Translations under genes and position numbers: made by a program
Source of the DNA: Pseudomonas profundi
Lineage (GTDB): Bacteria > Pseudomonadota > Gammaproteobacteria > Pseudomonadales > Pseudomonadaceae
Assembly: GCF_008638305.1 (NCBI RefSeq)
Contig: NZ_VTPZ01000014.1
Coordinates: 42,130 to 106,129 of the forward strand
Reading direction: 5' to 3'
Length of the DNA: 64,000 nt
Notes under the pieces: generated by a model
The model's database searches: none
What the model was told of the DNA's origin: nothing
The model's input: the letters and a program-made list of their open reading frames with translations, nothing else
Shown here: piece by piece, positions 25,740 to 36,059 of the stretch
Numbering within the stretch: the first letter of the stretch is position 1
How the letters are laid out: every line of letters starts with the position of its first letter

Positions 25740-26700
25740 ATAACCTGCCAGGGAAGGTGTTCGCCACGTCTACCGGGCCACGCCGGCATGGAATACACTT
25801 AGGACCATGCCACCATCGCCGACTGAATGCCGCTGGTGATGGCGGGCCGCGAGGACAATATTCCCATGGCCGCGACGCGCATGGACCTGGGCACCGAGGT
25901 CAACTGGGGGCCATGACCTGGCAGATGGCGGACAGCCTTGACCGCCAGCCGAACGTCACCCTTACCACGAACACCGAAGTACGGGACCTGGAGCGCAACG
26001 ATGACGGCACCTGGCGAGTCATCGTGCATAACCTCGAAAGTGATGAGACCGAGTCGGTAAACGCTCGCCATGTATTCAACGGCGCCGGTGGCGCTGCCCT
26101 GCTTCTGTTGCAGAAGTCCGGCATTCCCGAGGCGAGCCCTAAGCCGACTTTCCGGTGGGCGGCTCCTTCCTGTAAACAATCAACCCCGATGTGATCTCGC
26201 AGCATAACGCCAAGGCTTACGGCATGGCGGCCGAAGGCTCGCCGCCAATGTCGGTACCGCAACTCGACCTGCGCTATTTGAATGGCCAGCCGACGCTCTT
26301 CTTCGAGCTTTTCGCCACCTTCTCGACCCAGTTCCTCAAGAAAGGATCCTGGGCCGATCTGTTCCGCTCGATCACCTTCAGCAACATCCTGCCGATGATC
26401 AAGGTGGGTCTGACAAACTTTGATCTGGTCCGTTACCTGGTGGGCGAGGTGCTGCAGGATCGAGGAGATCGTCTGGAGTCTCTCCGCGAGTATTACCCCG
26501 AGCTGAACCCTGACGACTGGGAATTCTGGCAGGCGGGGCAGCGCGTGCAAATCATCAAGAAGACCGATGAGGGCAGCAAGCTGCAGTTTGGCACGCAGGT
26601 GGTCGTCTCCGAAGACGGCACCATGTCTGCGCTGCTGGGCTCCTCCCCCGGCATCTCCACCGCACCACCCATCATGCTGAAACTGGTGCACGTGACCTGA
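25740..26700 (+). pseudogene. mqo: Decayed malate:quinone oxidoreductase (mqo) fragment
   Basis: Three reading frames are needed to recover one protein. From 25788, MEYT-stop-DHATIAD-stop-MPLVMAGRED resembles Mqo, where the second stop stands in place of a Trp codon. A shift near 25910 leads to NVTLTTNTEVRDLERNDDG and VFNGAGGAALLLLQKSGIPE. Another shift near 26172 leads to NPDVISQHNAKAYG, PPMSVPQLDLRYLNG and QIIKKTDEGSKLQFGTQ, ending early after the STAPPIML segment. The FAD-binding N-terminal third and the last residues are missing. At least two stops, two frameshifts and both ends lost make recent sequencing error an insufficient explanation. Left boundary approximate; 25547-25739 holds nothing I recognise. 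Confidence 0.8.
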
Positions 26701-26769
26701 AAACTGACCGCTTTGAGTGCATCGGCGCCCGCCCACAAGATAGTGCCGACTGGCTGCAAGGAGCCGCCG

Positions 26770-26823
26770 AACCTGACCTCTGAAGCGGATACCGAAAAAT
26801 CCTGTTTTCTTTGGTCAGGTTAT
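26770..26823. promoter_or_regulatory. Orphan operator-like region
   Basis: AACCTGACC (26770-26778) and GGTCAGGTT (26813-26821) are perfect 9-base inverted repeats. GGTCAGGTTAT is identical to the right half of the operators before the importers at 22770 and 47288, but the compact dyad here has 11 rather than 10 central bases and no plus-strand gene follows. CTGACCGCTT (26704-26713), also present at 2015, lies just upstream. I read this as a leftover of a lost regulated operon. Confidence 0.4.
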
Positions 26824-26844
26824 AGAAGGGATATTAAGAGGAGG

Positions 26845-26877
26845 CTGCCACGCTGCGCTCAAGCGCAGGCGTGGCAG
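26845..26877. terminator. Probable terminator of the SBF-like transporter gene
   Basis: A long stem with one bulge (CTGCCACGC..TGCGC / GCGCA..GCGTGGCAG, loop TCAA) lies 25 bases beyond the minus-strand stop at 26903. Confidence 0.6.
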
Positions 26878-26902
26878 TTATGAGGTGCAGACAGGATACG
26901 CT

Positions 26903-27892
26903 TCAGGGCTGCGCGACCAGCGCGGATTCCTCGGGCCGTTCGGCGTAACGCTGCGCCAGCACGGCACAGACCATCAGCTGAATCTGATGAAAGAGCATCA
27001 GCGGCAGGATCAGCGTGCCGATGGTGCCGCCAGTGAACAGCACCTGGGCCATGGGTACTCCCGTTGCCAGGCTCTTTTTCGAGCCGGCAAACAGGATGGT
27101 GATGCGGTCCTCCGTATTGAAACCCAGACGCTGCCCGAGAAGATGGGTCATGCCCAGAACAATGGCCAGCAACAGACAGCAGGCCACCACCAGACCCGCA
27201 AGCTGCGGCAGCGGCACCTGCTGCCAGATGCCCTCCACCACGGCATTGCTGAAGGCGCTGTAAACGACCAGCAGGATCGACCCCTGGTCAACATACTTCA
27301 GCCAGTTCTTGTTGCGCCCTACCCAGTCGCCGATCCAGCGCCGCGCAACCTGACCGGCGATGAATGGCAGCAATAGCTGAACGAGGATCTTGCTGATGGA
27401 ATCGAGGGTGCTCGACTCCTGCACCTGGGCGCCCATCAACAGCATGACCAGCAGGGGCGTGAGAAAGATGCCCAGCAGGCTCGAGGTCGCGGCGCTGCAT
27501 ATCGCGGCGGGAATGTTGCCCCGCGCTAGGGAAGTAAAGGCGATCGCGGACTGCACTGTAGCCGGTAAGGCGCACAGGAACAGAATACCCAGGTACAGCT
27601 CGGTACCGACCAGCGGAGACAGGACCGGCTTCAGCGCCAGGCCCAGCAAGGGGAACATCAGGAAGGTACAGGCGAACACCAGCAGGTGCAGCCGCCAATG
27701 GGTTACCCCTGACACGATGGCGCTGCTGGACAGCTTCGCACCGTGAAGAAAGAACAGCAGCCCGATGGCAAGATTGGTGATCCAGCCAAAGGCAACGGCG
27801 GTCTGCCCTTCGGCTGGAAACAGGCTGGCAATCGCGACGACGGCAATCAAGCAGAGCGTCAGGTTATCAGGAAGAAAACGGGGTCTGGCCAT
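26903..27892 (-). CDS. SBF-like (bile acid:sodium symporter superfamily) transporter
   Basis: A 329-residue integral membrane protein with about nine to ten helices; the N-terminal FLPDNLTLCLIAVVAIASLFP and LAIGLLFFLHGAKLS, plus the later AGSKKSLATGVPMAQVLF, match the PF13593 SBF-like (YfeH) family. The start at 27892 (MARPRFLPD) is preferred to one 16 residues longer. Related proteins move organic anions or drive arsenite or bile-acid-like transport; no substrate can be assigned. It stands alone, divergent from the AraC gene. Confidence 0.8.
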   Translation of the reverse strand: MARPRFLPDNLTLCLIAVVAIASLFPAEGQTAVAFGWITNLAIGLLFFLHGAKLSSSAIVSGVTHWRLHLLVFACTFLMFPLLGLALKPVLSPLVGTELYLGILFLCALPATVQSAIAFTSLARGNIPAAICSAATSSLLGIFLTPLLVMLLMGAQVQESSTLDSISKILVQLLLPFIAGQVARRWIGDWVGRNKNWLKYVDQGSILLVVYSAFSNAVVEGIWQQVPLPQLAGLVVACCLLLAIVLGMTHLLGQRLGFNTEDRITILFAGSKKSLATGVPMAQVLFTGGTIGTLILPLMLFHQIQLMVCAVLAQRYAERPEESALVAQP

Positions 27893-27985
27893 GGCGCGGT
27901 TCCAAATGAATAAAGGGCTTGCGGACGAAGGTGGCGTCATTCTACTGTTTGGCTACCCTACGGACTAACGCGATAAGCCAACATA

Positions 27986-28840
27986 ATGTCGAGAAACGGA
28001 CAATCTGGGCTGACGCCCCGAGCCATTCCTGCCCTGACCGCCCTGCCCAGGCCCCTGTTCGCCCGGGTAGAATCCTTGAAGGCGGGCACCACCACCGAAT
28101 GGCACAGCCATCCCTGGGCGCAACTGTCCTATGCCATCCGCGGCGTCCTGTCAGTCCATACCGAAACCGGGCGATTTCTCGCGCCGCCGCAGCGCGCCAT
28201 TCTCATCCCGCCGGAGCTGCCGCACGCGGTGATCAGTTCGCCCGCCACCGAAATGCGCAGCCTGTACCTCGATTCGCAGGCGATCCCCTGGGCCCCGGCC
28301 CATTGCAAGGTGCTGGAGATAACGCCGCTGACCCGTGAACTGATCAACCACTTCGGCCAGATTCCCCCCGAGTATGACGAACAGGGCCCCCACGGGCGGA
28401 TCGCCGGCGTGCTTCTTGATCAGCTTCAGGCCGCACCTGAGACCCGGCTGTATCTGCCCTGGCCTGCCGACCAGCAACTGCAGCGCGTGTGTGAGGCGCT
28501 GTATGCGGCGCCCGATCTGCCGCACACGCTCGGGCAGTGGGGCGCAACCGCGGGGCTGTCGGAAAAGACCCTGACACGACGCTTTCTGCAAGAAACCGGC
28601 TTTACCTTCAGAGCCTGGCGACAGCGGCTGCGCCTGCTCAGCGCCCTGCCCCTCCTTGAGCAGCGCCAGCGCATTACCGATGTCGCGCTGGCCTGCGGCT
28701 ACGACTCGACATCGGCGTTCATCGCCGCCTTTCGCAAGCAGACCGGCCTCACCCCCGGCGAATTTCTCGGCACAGACATCGCCACCCCGCCGCAGCCAGC
28801 CTCCGCGCTGAACTCCGGCAAGGGCTCCGCGTCTCGCTGA
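27986..28840 (+). CDS. AraC-family transcriptional regulator with cupin N-terminus
   Basis: A 284-residue regulator. The N-terminal cupin-like ligand domain contains EWHSHPWAQLSYAIRGVLSV and PPELPHAV; the C-terminal double helix-turn-helix includes GLSEKTLTRRFLQETG and VALACGYDSTSAFIAAFRK. Its 3' end meets the SnoaL gene tail to tail. It is divergent from the SBF-like transporter, which it may control. Confidence 0.85.
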   Translation: MSRNGQSGLTPRAIPALTALPRPLFARVESLKAGTTTEWHSHPWAQLSYAIRGVLSVHTETGRFLAPPQRAILIPPELPHAVISSPATEMRSLYLDSQAIPWAPAHCKVLEITPLTRELINHFGQIPPEYDEQGPHGRIAGVLLDQLQAAPETRLYLPWPADQQLQRVCEALYAAPDLPHTLGQWGATAGLSEKTLTRRFLQETGFTFRAWRQRLRLLSALPLLEQRQRITDVALACGYDSTSAFIAAFRKQTGLTPGEFLGTDIATPPQPASALNSGKGSASR

Positions 28841-28843
28841 GCA

Positions 28844-29242
28844 TCAGGGCCTGGCGATGTCGGGCTCGAGAATCCATTCGGCGCTGTCGTTCCACACATC
28901 CATCCGCGTGATCTTGCCGCCGCGCACTTCGAACCGGTCCAGGTATCGATTGCCACTGAAGGTACGTCCATCCGGCCACTCACCGTAGAGGGTGCCGTTC
29001 GAATAAACCACGGTGTGATCTTCGCGCTCGGTCCAGTCGAACTGGCCCAGTTGCTTCTTCACCCAGGCGTAACGGCCAGCGTTAAAAGCGCTGATATCCC
29101 GCGCCGCAGGCATGTGGCGTCCACCGGTAAAGGTGATGCACACATCCTCAGCCATGTAAGTCGCTGCTCGTTCCGGGTCCGGAATCATGGACGCCGTCAG
29201 AAAATCGCTAACAATCCGTACTGCTTCATTCTCTAGTTCCAC
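28844..29242 (-). CDS. SnoaL-like / NTF2-fold protein
   Basis: A 132-residue protein whose pattern (FLTASMIPDPERAATYMAED, then GGRHMPAARDISAF and the C-terminal YLDRFEVRGGKITRMDVWND) fits the SnoaL-like NTF2 fold, used by many small isomerases, hydrolases and ligand-binding proteins. It is divergent from the LIV-type importer and shares its regulatory region, with GntR-type and NtrC-type sites between them. Function not known; a role in the same catabolic route is inferred only from position. Confidence 0.75.
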   Translation of the reverse strand: MELENEAVRIVSDFLTASMIPDPERAATYMAEDVCITFTGGRHMPAARDISAFNAGRYAWVKKQLGQFDWTEREDHTVVYSNGTLYGEWPDGRTFSGNRYLDRFEVRGGKITRMDVWNDSAEWILEPDIARP

Positions 29243-29303
29243 AAGTATCTCTCCATCGTAACGCGATCATCGCAATCTTTTTGCGCCTTTCCGCGGTGCG
29301 TGA

Positions 29304-29320
29304 CGCACTATATATGTGCG
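29304..29320. promoter_or_regulatory. NtrC-type enhancer dyad
   Basis: CGCACTATATATGTGCG contains GCAC-N7-GTGC, the symmetric NtrC recognition pattern, with the central N7 all A/T. It overlaps another perfect palindrome, GTGCGTGACGCAC (29296-29308). It lies about 52 bases upstream of the sigma-54 -24 element at 29372. Confidence 0.6.
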
Positions 29321-29371
29321 GTTTCATGCGGGCTATATGCGAAAGGCACTGATTTTCGCCGGTTTTCCCCC

Positions 29372-29386
29372 TGGCCCTTATTTTGC
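29372..29386 (+). promoter_or_regulatory. Sigma-54 promoter of the LIV-type importer operon
   Basis: TGGCCCTTATTTTGC, GG-N10-GC with TGGC and TTGC. Its -12 element overlaps the first TTGCTAGCAA operator. Confidence 0.65.
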
Positions 29387-29392
29387 TAGCAA
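29383..29392. promoter_or_regulatory. GntR-type operator, perfect palindrome
   Basis: TTGCTAGCAA, a perfect 10-base palindrome on the -12 element of the LIV operon promoter. It is 21 bases from the second copy. Confidence 0.6.
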
Positions 29393-29403
29393 GAATCGTA
29401 CAA

Positions 29404-29413
29404 CTGCTAGCGA
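29404..29413. promoter_or_regulatory. GntR-type operator, second copy
   Basis: CTGCTAGCGA matches TTGCTAGCAA at 8 of 10 bases and lies two helical turns downstream of the first, just before the ribosome-binding site. Confidence 0.5.
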
Positions 29414-29430
29414 TAAGGAGAAAGAAAATC

Positions 29431-30615
29431 GTGAAACTACTGCAACCCCTGCGGCGCATGTGGCCACGGGCCGTGGCCGCTACCGCACTCGGCATGCTGA
29501 TGCTCAGCACGGCCCAGGCCGAAACGCCCATCAAGGTAGGTCTGGTAGCAGCCCTGTCGGGGCAGTCCGCCAAGTCTGGCGAAGCCCTGACCCGCGGCCT
29601 GACGATCGCCATAGAGGAAATCAACGCCAGTGGCGGCATCCTCGGACGCCCTGTGGAACTGGTGCGTCGGGACGATGAAAGCAATCCGGCCAAGGGCATG
29701 CTTGCGGCACGCGAGCTGGTGCAGCGAGAAAAGGTGACGGTGCTCTTTGGCGGCCTGGACACGCCTGTTTCGCTGGCCATCGTGCCGCTGGTCAACCAGA
29801 TGAAGGTTCCGTTCATGGGCATCTGGGCGGCGGGGACGACTATTACCCAGAATGGTGCGAAGGACAATTACGTGTTCCGCGTCTCCGCCATGGACGAGCT
29901 GGTCGATGAAGCGCTGGTCGAATATGGCGTGACCGAGTACGGCATGCAGAAGCCGGGCATGATCCTCATCAACAACCCATGGGGCGAATCCAACGAAATC
30001 GGCTTTCGCCATGCGCTGGAAAAACGCGATATGCCCTGGGCCGGCATCGAGCGAATCGAAGACAGCGACCTGGACGTCGTGCCTCAACTGTCCAGACTGC
30101 GCAGCGCCGGTGCAGATGCGCTGCTGATGGTCGGTAATGTCGGACCTTCCGCTCAGGTCGTGAAGTCGCTTGATCGGATGAACTGGGATGTGCCGGTAAT
30201 TTCCCACTGGGGCCCGGCCGGTGGCCGCTTCAGCGAACTGGCAGGCCCCAACGCCAGCCGTGTGCACTTCATCCAGACCTATGTGTTCACGGACAACAAC
30301 AGTCCCAAGGGCGAAGCAGTACTGAGCGCGCTTAAAGCCAGCTATCCGGAAATCAAGAACCTGGCGGATATCACCCCCGCGGTCGGTATCGCCAACGCCT
30401 ACGACGGAATGCACCTGGCGGCCCTGGCAATTGAAAAGGCCGGCTCCACCGCAGGTACCGAGGTGCGCGATGCCTTCTACGCGATCGACGACTACGCGGG
30501 CCTGATCAAGCAATACCACCAGCCCTTCACGCCGGAGCAGCATGACGCCCTCGGCCCCCAGGACTACGTGTTCACCCATTTCGTTGACGGCAACATCATC
30601 CCCGTCAAACCCTGA
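29431..30615 (+). CDS. LIV-type (HAAT) ABC transporter substrate-binding protein
   Basis: A 394-residue Leu/Ile/Val-binding-protein-like periplasmic protein. GTG 29431 is the start: AAGGAG lies ten bases upstream and it gives a proper signal peptide (RAVAATALGMLMLSTAQA, then ETPIKVGLVAALSGQSAKS). The longer frame would run through the promoter. Members of this family also bind urea, amides and aromatic acids, and the operon ends with a cytosine-deaminase-like enzyme, so a nitrogen heterocycle or ureide is more likely than an amino acid here (inference). Confidence 0.88.
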   Translation: MKLLQPLRRMWPRAVAATALGMLMLSTAQAETPIKVGLVAALSGQSAKSGEALTRGLTIAIEEINASGGILGRPVELVRRDDESNPAKGMLAARELVQREKVTVLFGGLDTPVSLAIVPLVNQMKVPFMGIWAAGTTITQNGAKDNYVFRVSAMDELVDEALVEYGVTEYGMQKPGMILINNPWGESNEIGFRHALEKRDMPWAGIERIEDSDLDVVPQLSRLRSAGADALLMVGNVGPSAQVVKSLDRMNWDVPVISHWGPAGGRFSELAGPNASRVHFIQTYVFTDNNSPKGEAVLSALKASYPEIKNLADITPAVGIANAYDGMHLAALAIEKAGSTAGTEVRDAFYAIDDYAGLIKQYHQPFTPEQHDALGPQDYVFTHFVDGNIIPVKP

Positions 30616-30666
30616 GCACGCTGTACAGCGGCTTCGGATACGGAGCCGCCTCGAAGGAGTTTCTGC

Positions 30667-31532
30667 ATGATTACCGCCGCCATCATCACCGGCCTCGGGC
30701 TTGGCAGCATGTATGCCCTGCTGGCGCTGGGCTTTCACATAACCTATGTGGTCTCGCGGACCGTGAATTTTGCCCAGGGCAGCGCCATGATGGTGGGCGC
30801 GGTGCTGGGCTACAGTTTCTACATCACCTGGGGCTGGCCGATCTGGCTGGCGGTGCCGGCCACGCTGGCCATCTGCGCGGTTTACGGTCTGGCCATCGAA
30901 CGCTTTCTGGTTCGGCCATTCAGTTCCCGCGGCTCCGAGGCCTGGCTGATGGCGACAGTCGCCGCCGGCATCCTGGTCGATAACCTGGCGATGTTCACCT
31001 TCGGTAAGGAGCCTCGTCAGTTCACCTCGACCCTGGCAAACGCCACCGTGGATCTGTTCGGTTCCAATATTTCCTGGTTGCAGCTCCTCATTCCGGTGAT
31101 CGGAGCGGCCATCGCCTTGGCGCTACTGCTGGTGCGCCGCTACACCCGGTTGGGCAAGGTACTTGAAGCCTGCGTGCAGAATCCCCGGGCTGCACGACTC
31201 ATGGGTATTCAGGTGAATAGGGTGGTCGCGGCAGCCTTCGCCGTCTCCGCCGTGTTCGCCGCCATCGCCGGGATGCTGATCGCTCCCCTGTTCAACGTCA
31301 GCGCCGAAATGGGCACCCTGTTCGGCCTCAAGGCATTCGCCGTGGCGATCCTGGGCGGCATTTCCAGTGCCAGTGGCGTGTTCATGGCCGGCCTGCTGTT
31401 CGGGCTGGTCGAAGCGGTCGTCATCCTCTATTTCGGCTCGGCATTTACCCAGATATTCACCTTTACCCTGGTGATCCTGGTCCTGGCCCTGCGTCCCGAT
31501 GGTCTGTTCGGCAGCAAGACACTGGTGAAAGT

Positions 31533-31536
<4 letters not shown>
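30667..31536 (+). CDS. LIV-type ABC transporter permease (LivH-like)
   Basis: A 289-residue permease with about eight helices. The N-terminal GLGLGSMYALLALGFHITY and VNFAQGSAMMVGAVLGY are standard for LivH, as is the C-terminal LALRPDGLFG. AAGGAG precedes the ATG. It overlaps the fused gene downstream by four bases and would form the channel with that protein's LivM part. Confidence 0.92.
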
Positions 31537-34021
<2,485 letters not shown>

Positions 34022-34025
<4 letters not shown>

Positions 34026-35257
34026 GCCGCTTGCGCCTGATCAATGCCCGCCTGGATGCGAGCAGCACGACTGAACTGCTGATCGAAAACGGGCGCTTCA
34101 CCCGTACCTTCGGCCCCGCGCACGCACCCTGCGAGACGCTGGACCTCGAGGGTCGGCTGGTGCTGCCCGGCCTGGTGGAAACCCATATCCATCTGGACAA
34201 GGCCTGCATCATGGAACGCTGTCAGCTCTGCGAGGGCACCTTGGCAGAAGCGGTAGCCCAGACTCGCCTGGCCAAGGCCTCTTTCACCGCGAGCGACGTC
34301 TATGAGCGCGGTGCACGGGTGCTGGAGAAGGCGATACTGCAGGGCACCACCCATATGCGCACCCACGTGGAAATCGATCCGCAGATCGGACTGACCGGCT
34401 TTAACGCCGTCAGACGCCTGCAGGCAGATTATGCCTGGGCCGTCACGCTGGAAATCTGTGTCTTCCCGCAGGAGGGCCTGCTGAACAACCCGGGCACGGA
34501 GACGCTGCTGTGCGCCGCCCTGGAGCTGGGGGCGGACGTGCTCGGCGGATGCCCCTATACCGACGACGATCCCGTCGGGCAGATCCATCGCCTGTTCGAG
34601 CTGGCGACGCTCCATGACCGGGATCTGGACTTTCACCTGGATTTCGATCTGAATCCGGAGCAGATGATGATCGATGAGGTGATCGCCTGTACCAACCGGC
34701 ATGGCTGGGCTCACCGGGTCACCGTGGGGCACGTTACCAAGCTGTCCGCCCTGCCCTGGGACCGGTTGGCGCGTACCGTAAGCGCGCTGGCGGAGGCCGG
34801 AGTGAACGTCACCTGCCTGCCCAGCACCGACCTGTTTCTCACAGGCCGCGAACACTTTCACGACATACCCCGGGGCCTTGCACCACTGGCCCGGCTGCAT
34901 GAAGGCGGCGTGACCTGCTCGTTGTCCACCAACAATATCGGCAATCCCTTCACACCCTACGGGGACGCCTCGCTGGTACGGCAGGCGAACCTGTTCGCCA
35001 ACGTGTCGCAGCTGGCCACCACAAGGGAACTGCTGAACTGCCTCGGCTGGATTACCAGCGAATCGGCCCGCTTGCTGCGCCTGCCTGATTACGGTCTGTC
35101 CCCCGGCTGCAAGGCCGATTTCAGCGTCTTCGATGCACCAAGCGGCGCTGCCGTCATTGCGGAGATCAGCCCGCCTCTGATGGGGTTCAAGGGCGGACGC
35201 AAAACGTTCGAACGCGCCGCGCCGCGCCTGCTGAAGCCCGACGCGACCGGGCGCTAG
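34022..35257 (+). CDS. Cytosine deaminase-like amidohydrolase
   Basis: A 411-residue amidohydrolase of the CodA-like subgroup: VETHIHLDKACIM with HxH, HVEID, HLDFDLNPEQM, VGHVTKL. Compared with E. coli CodA, the region equivalent to HCDE reads HLDF, and the GHDD segment that supplies the metal-binding Asp reads STNNIGNPFTPYG. The catalytic Glu and the metal Asp therefore seem replaced, although the STNN...NPFTP pattern is, as far as I recall, shared by a subgroup annotated as cytosine deaminase. Deamination of cytosine should not be assumed. Last gene of the LIV operon; convergent with the GntR gene (four-base overlap of ends). Confidence 0.8.
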
Positions 35258-35949
35258 AGGTCGGCCAGCGCCTTGCGCAGATCGACCTCAGGCGTGAGGG
35301 AGCCATCGAGGTCGAGCTGGCTTTCAAGCTCGTCCAGATGCGCGATCATCGCTCTGACCGCCCGCTCCCTGTCGCCCTGCTCCAGCGCGGAAATGATTTG
35401 CTCGTGTTCGTCCGAGGCACAGGAAGGCACGTCGTTACGCTGATACAGAGCGACGATGAGCGAGCTGCGCACCATCAGGTTGGCGAGGATTTCACTCAGC
35501 ACCTGGTTACCGCTGACACGGCCGAGCAGCAGGTGAAATTCGCTCAGCTCGCGCACGATGTCCCGTCGATCGTTGGCGCTGGTGGCCTTGCGTTCGCTCT
35601 GAATGTGCCCCTGAATCTGTTGCCGATACTTGCGCATGGCCGCAGGGGTGATGCACTCGATGATGGCCCGCTCGATGGCGCGTCGCGCCACAAAGATCTC
35701 GCGGGCTTCGGCTGCATCCGGTTGGGCAACCAGCGCCCCACGGTTCGGCTCGATGGTGACGATACGCTGCAAGGCCAACCGCTGCAGTGCTGCCTGCACG
35801 TGATTGCGGTTGGCTTTCAGCGCCTCGACGATCTGCGCCTCGACCAGACGGGTACCGGGGCGCAGGCGGTGCTGGGCGATGGCTCGGGACAACACATCGA
35901 CGATGCGTTGTACCTCGAGCTGCTTGCTGGTGGCGGTTCTTGCATCCAT
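35254..35949 (-). CDS. GntR-family regulator (FCD-type)
   Basis: A 231-residue regulator. The winged helix (LRPGTRLVEAQIVEALKANRN and VQAALQRLALQRIV) is followed by an all-helical FCD-like effector domain (FHLLLGRVSGNQVLSEIL, DEHEQIISALEQGDRERA). It reads convergent to the cytosine-deaminase-like gene. A TCGCTAGCAA site lies 46 bases before its start, and related sites flank the promoters of the LIV operon and the 36060-37631/37767 pair, so it probably controls all of these and itself. Confidence 0.88.
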   Translation of the reverse strand: MDARTATSKQLEVQRIVDVLSRAIAQHRLRPGTRLVEAQIVEALKANRNHVQAALQRLALQRIVTIEPNRGALVAQPDAAEAREIFVARRAIERAIIECITPAAMRKYRQQIQGHIQSERKATSANDRRDIVRELSEFHLLLGRVSGNQVLSEILANLMVRSSLIVALYQRNDVPSCASDEHEQIISALEQGDRERAVRAMIAHLDELESQLDLDGSLTPEVDLRKALADL

Positions 35950-35994
35950 TCCCTACCTCATGCAGGAACTAGCTTGACGCCGACATTGGCGCGA

Positions 35995-36004
35995 TCGCTA
36001 GCAA
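35995..36004. promoter_or_regulatory. GntR-type operator before the GntR gene
   Basis: TCGCTAGCAA, 9 of 10 bases as in the perfect site at 29383. It is placed for autoregulation. Confidence 0.5.
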
Positions 36005-36059
36005 AAGAATGCATTATCCCCTCGGTCGGCCCCGGCAGACAACTGCTGCGCGGTCGCGG

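Noticed and set aside
29437..30738. A 433-codon minus-strand open frame opposite the LIV binding protein
   Set aside because: No signal, domain or start-site support; explained by codon bias of the plus-strand gene.
35966..35975. GAACTAGCTT as a further GntR-type operator
   Set aside because: Only the CTAGC core agrees (5 of 10 bases), and its spacing to the 35995 site differs from the other pairs.
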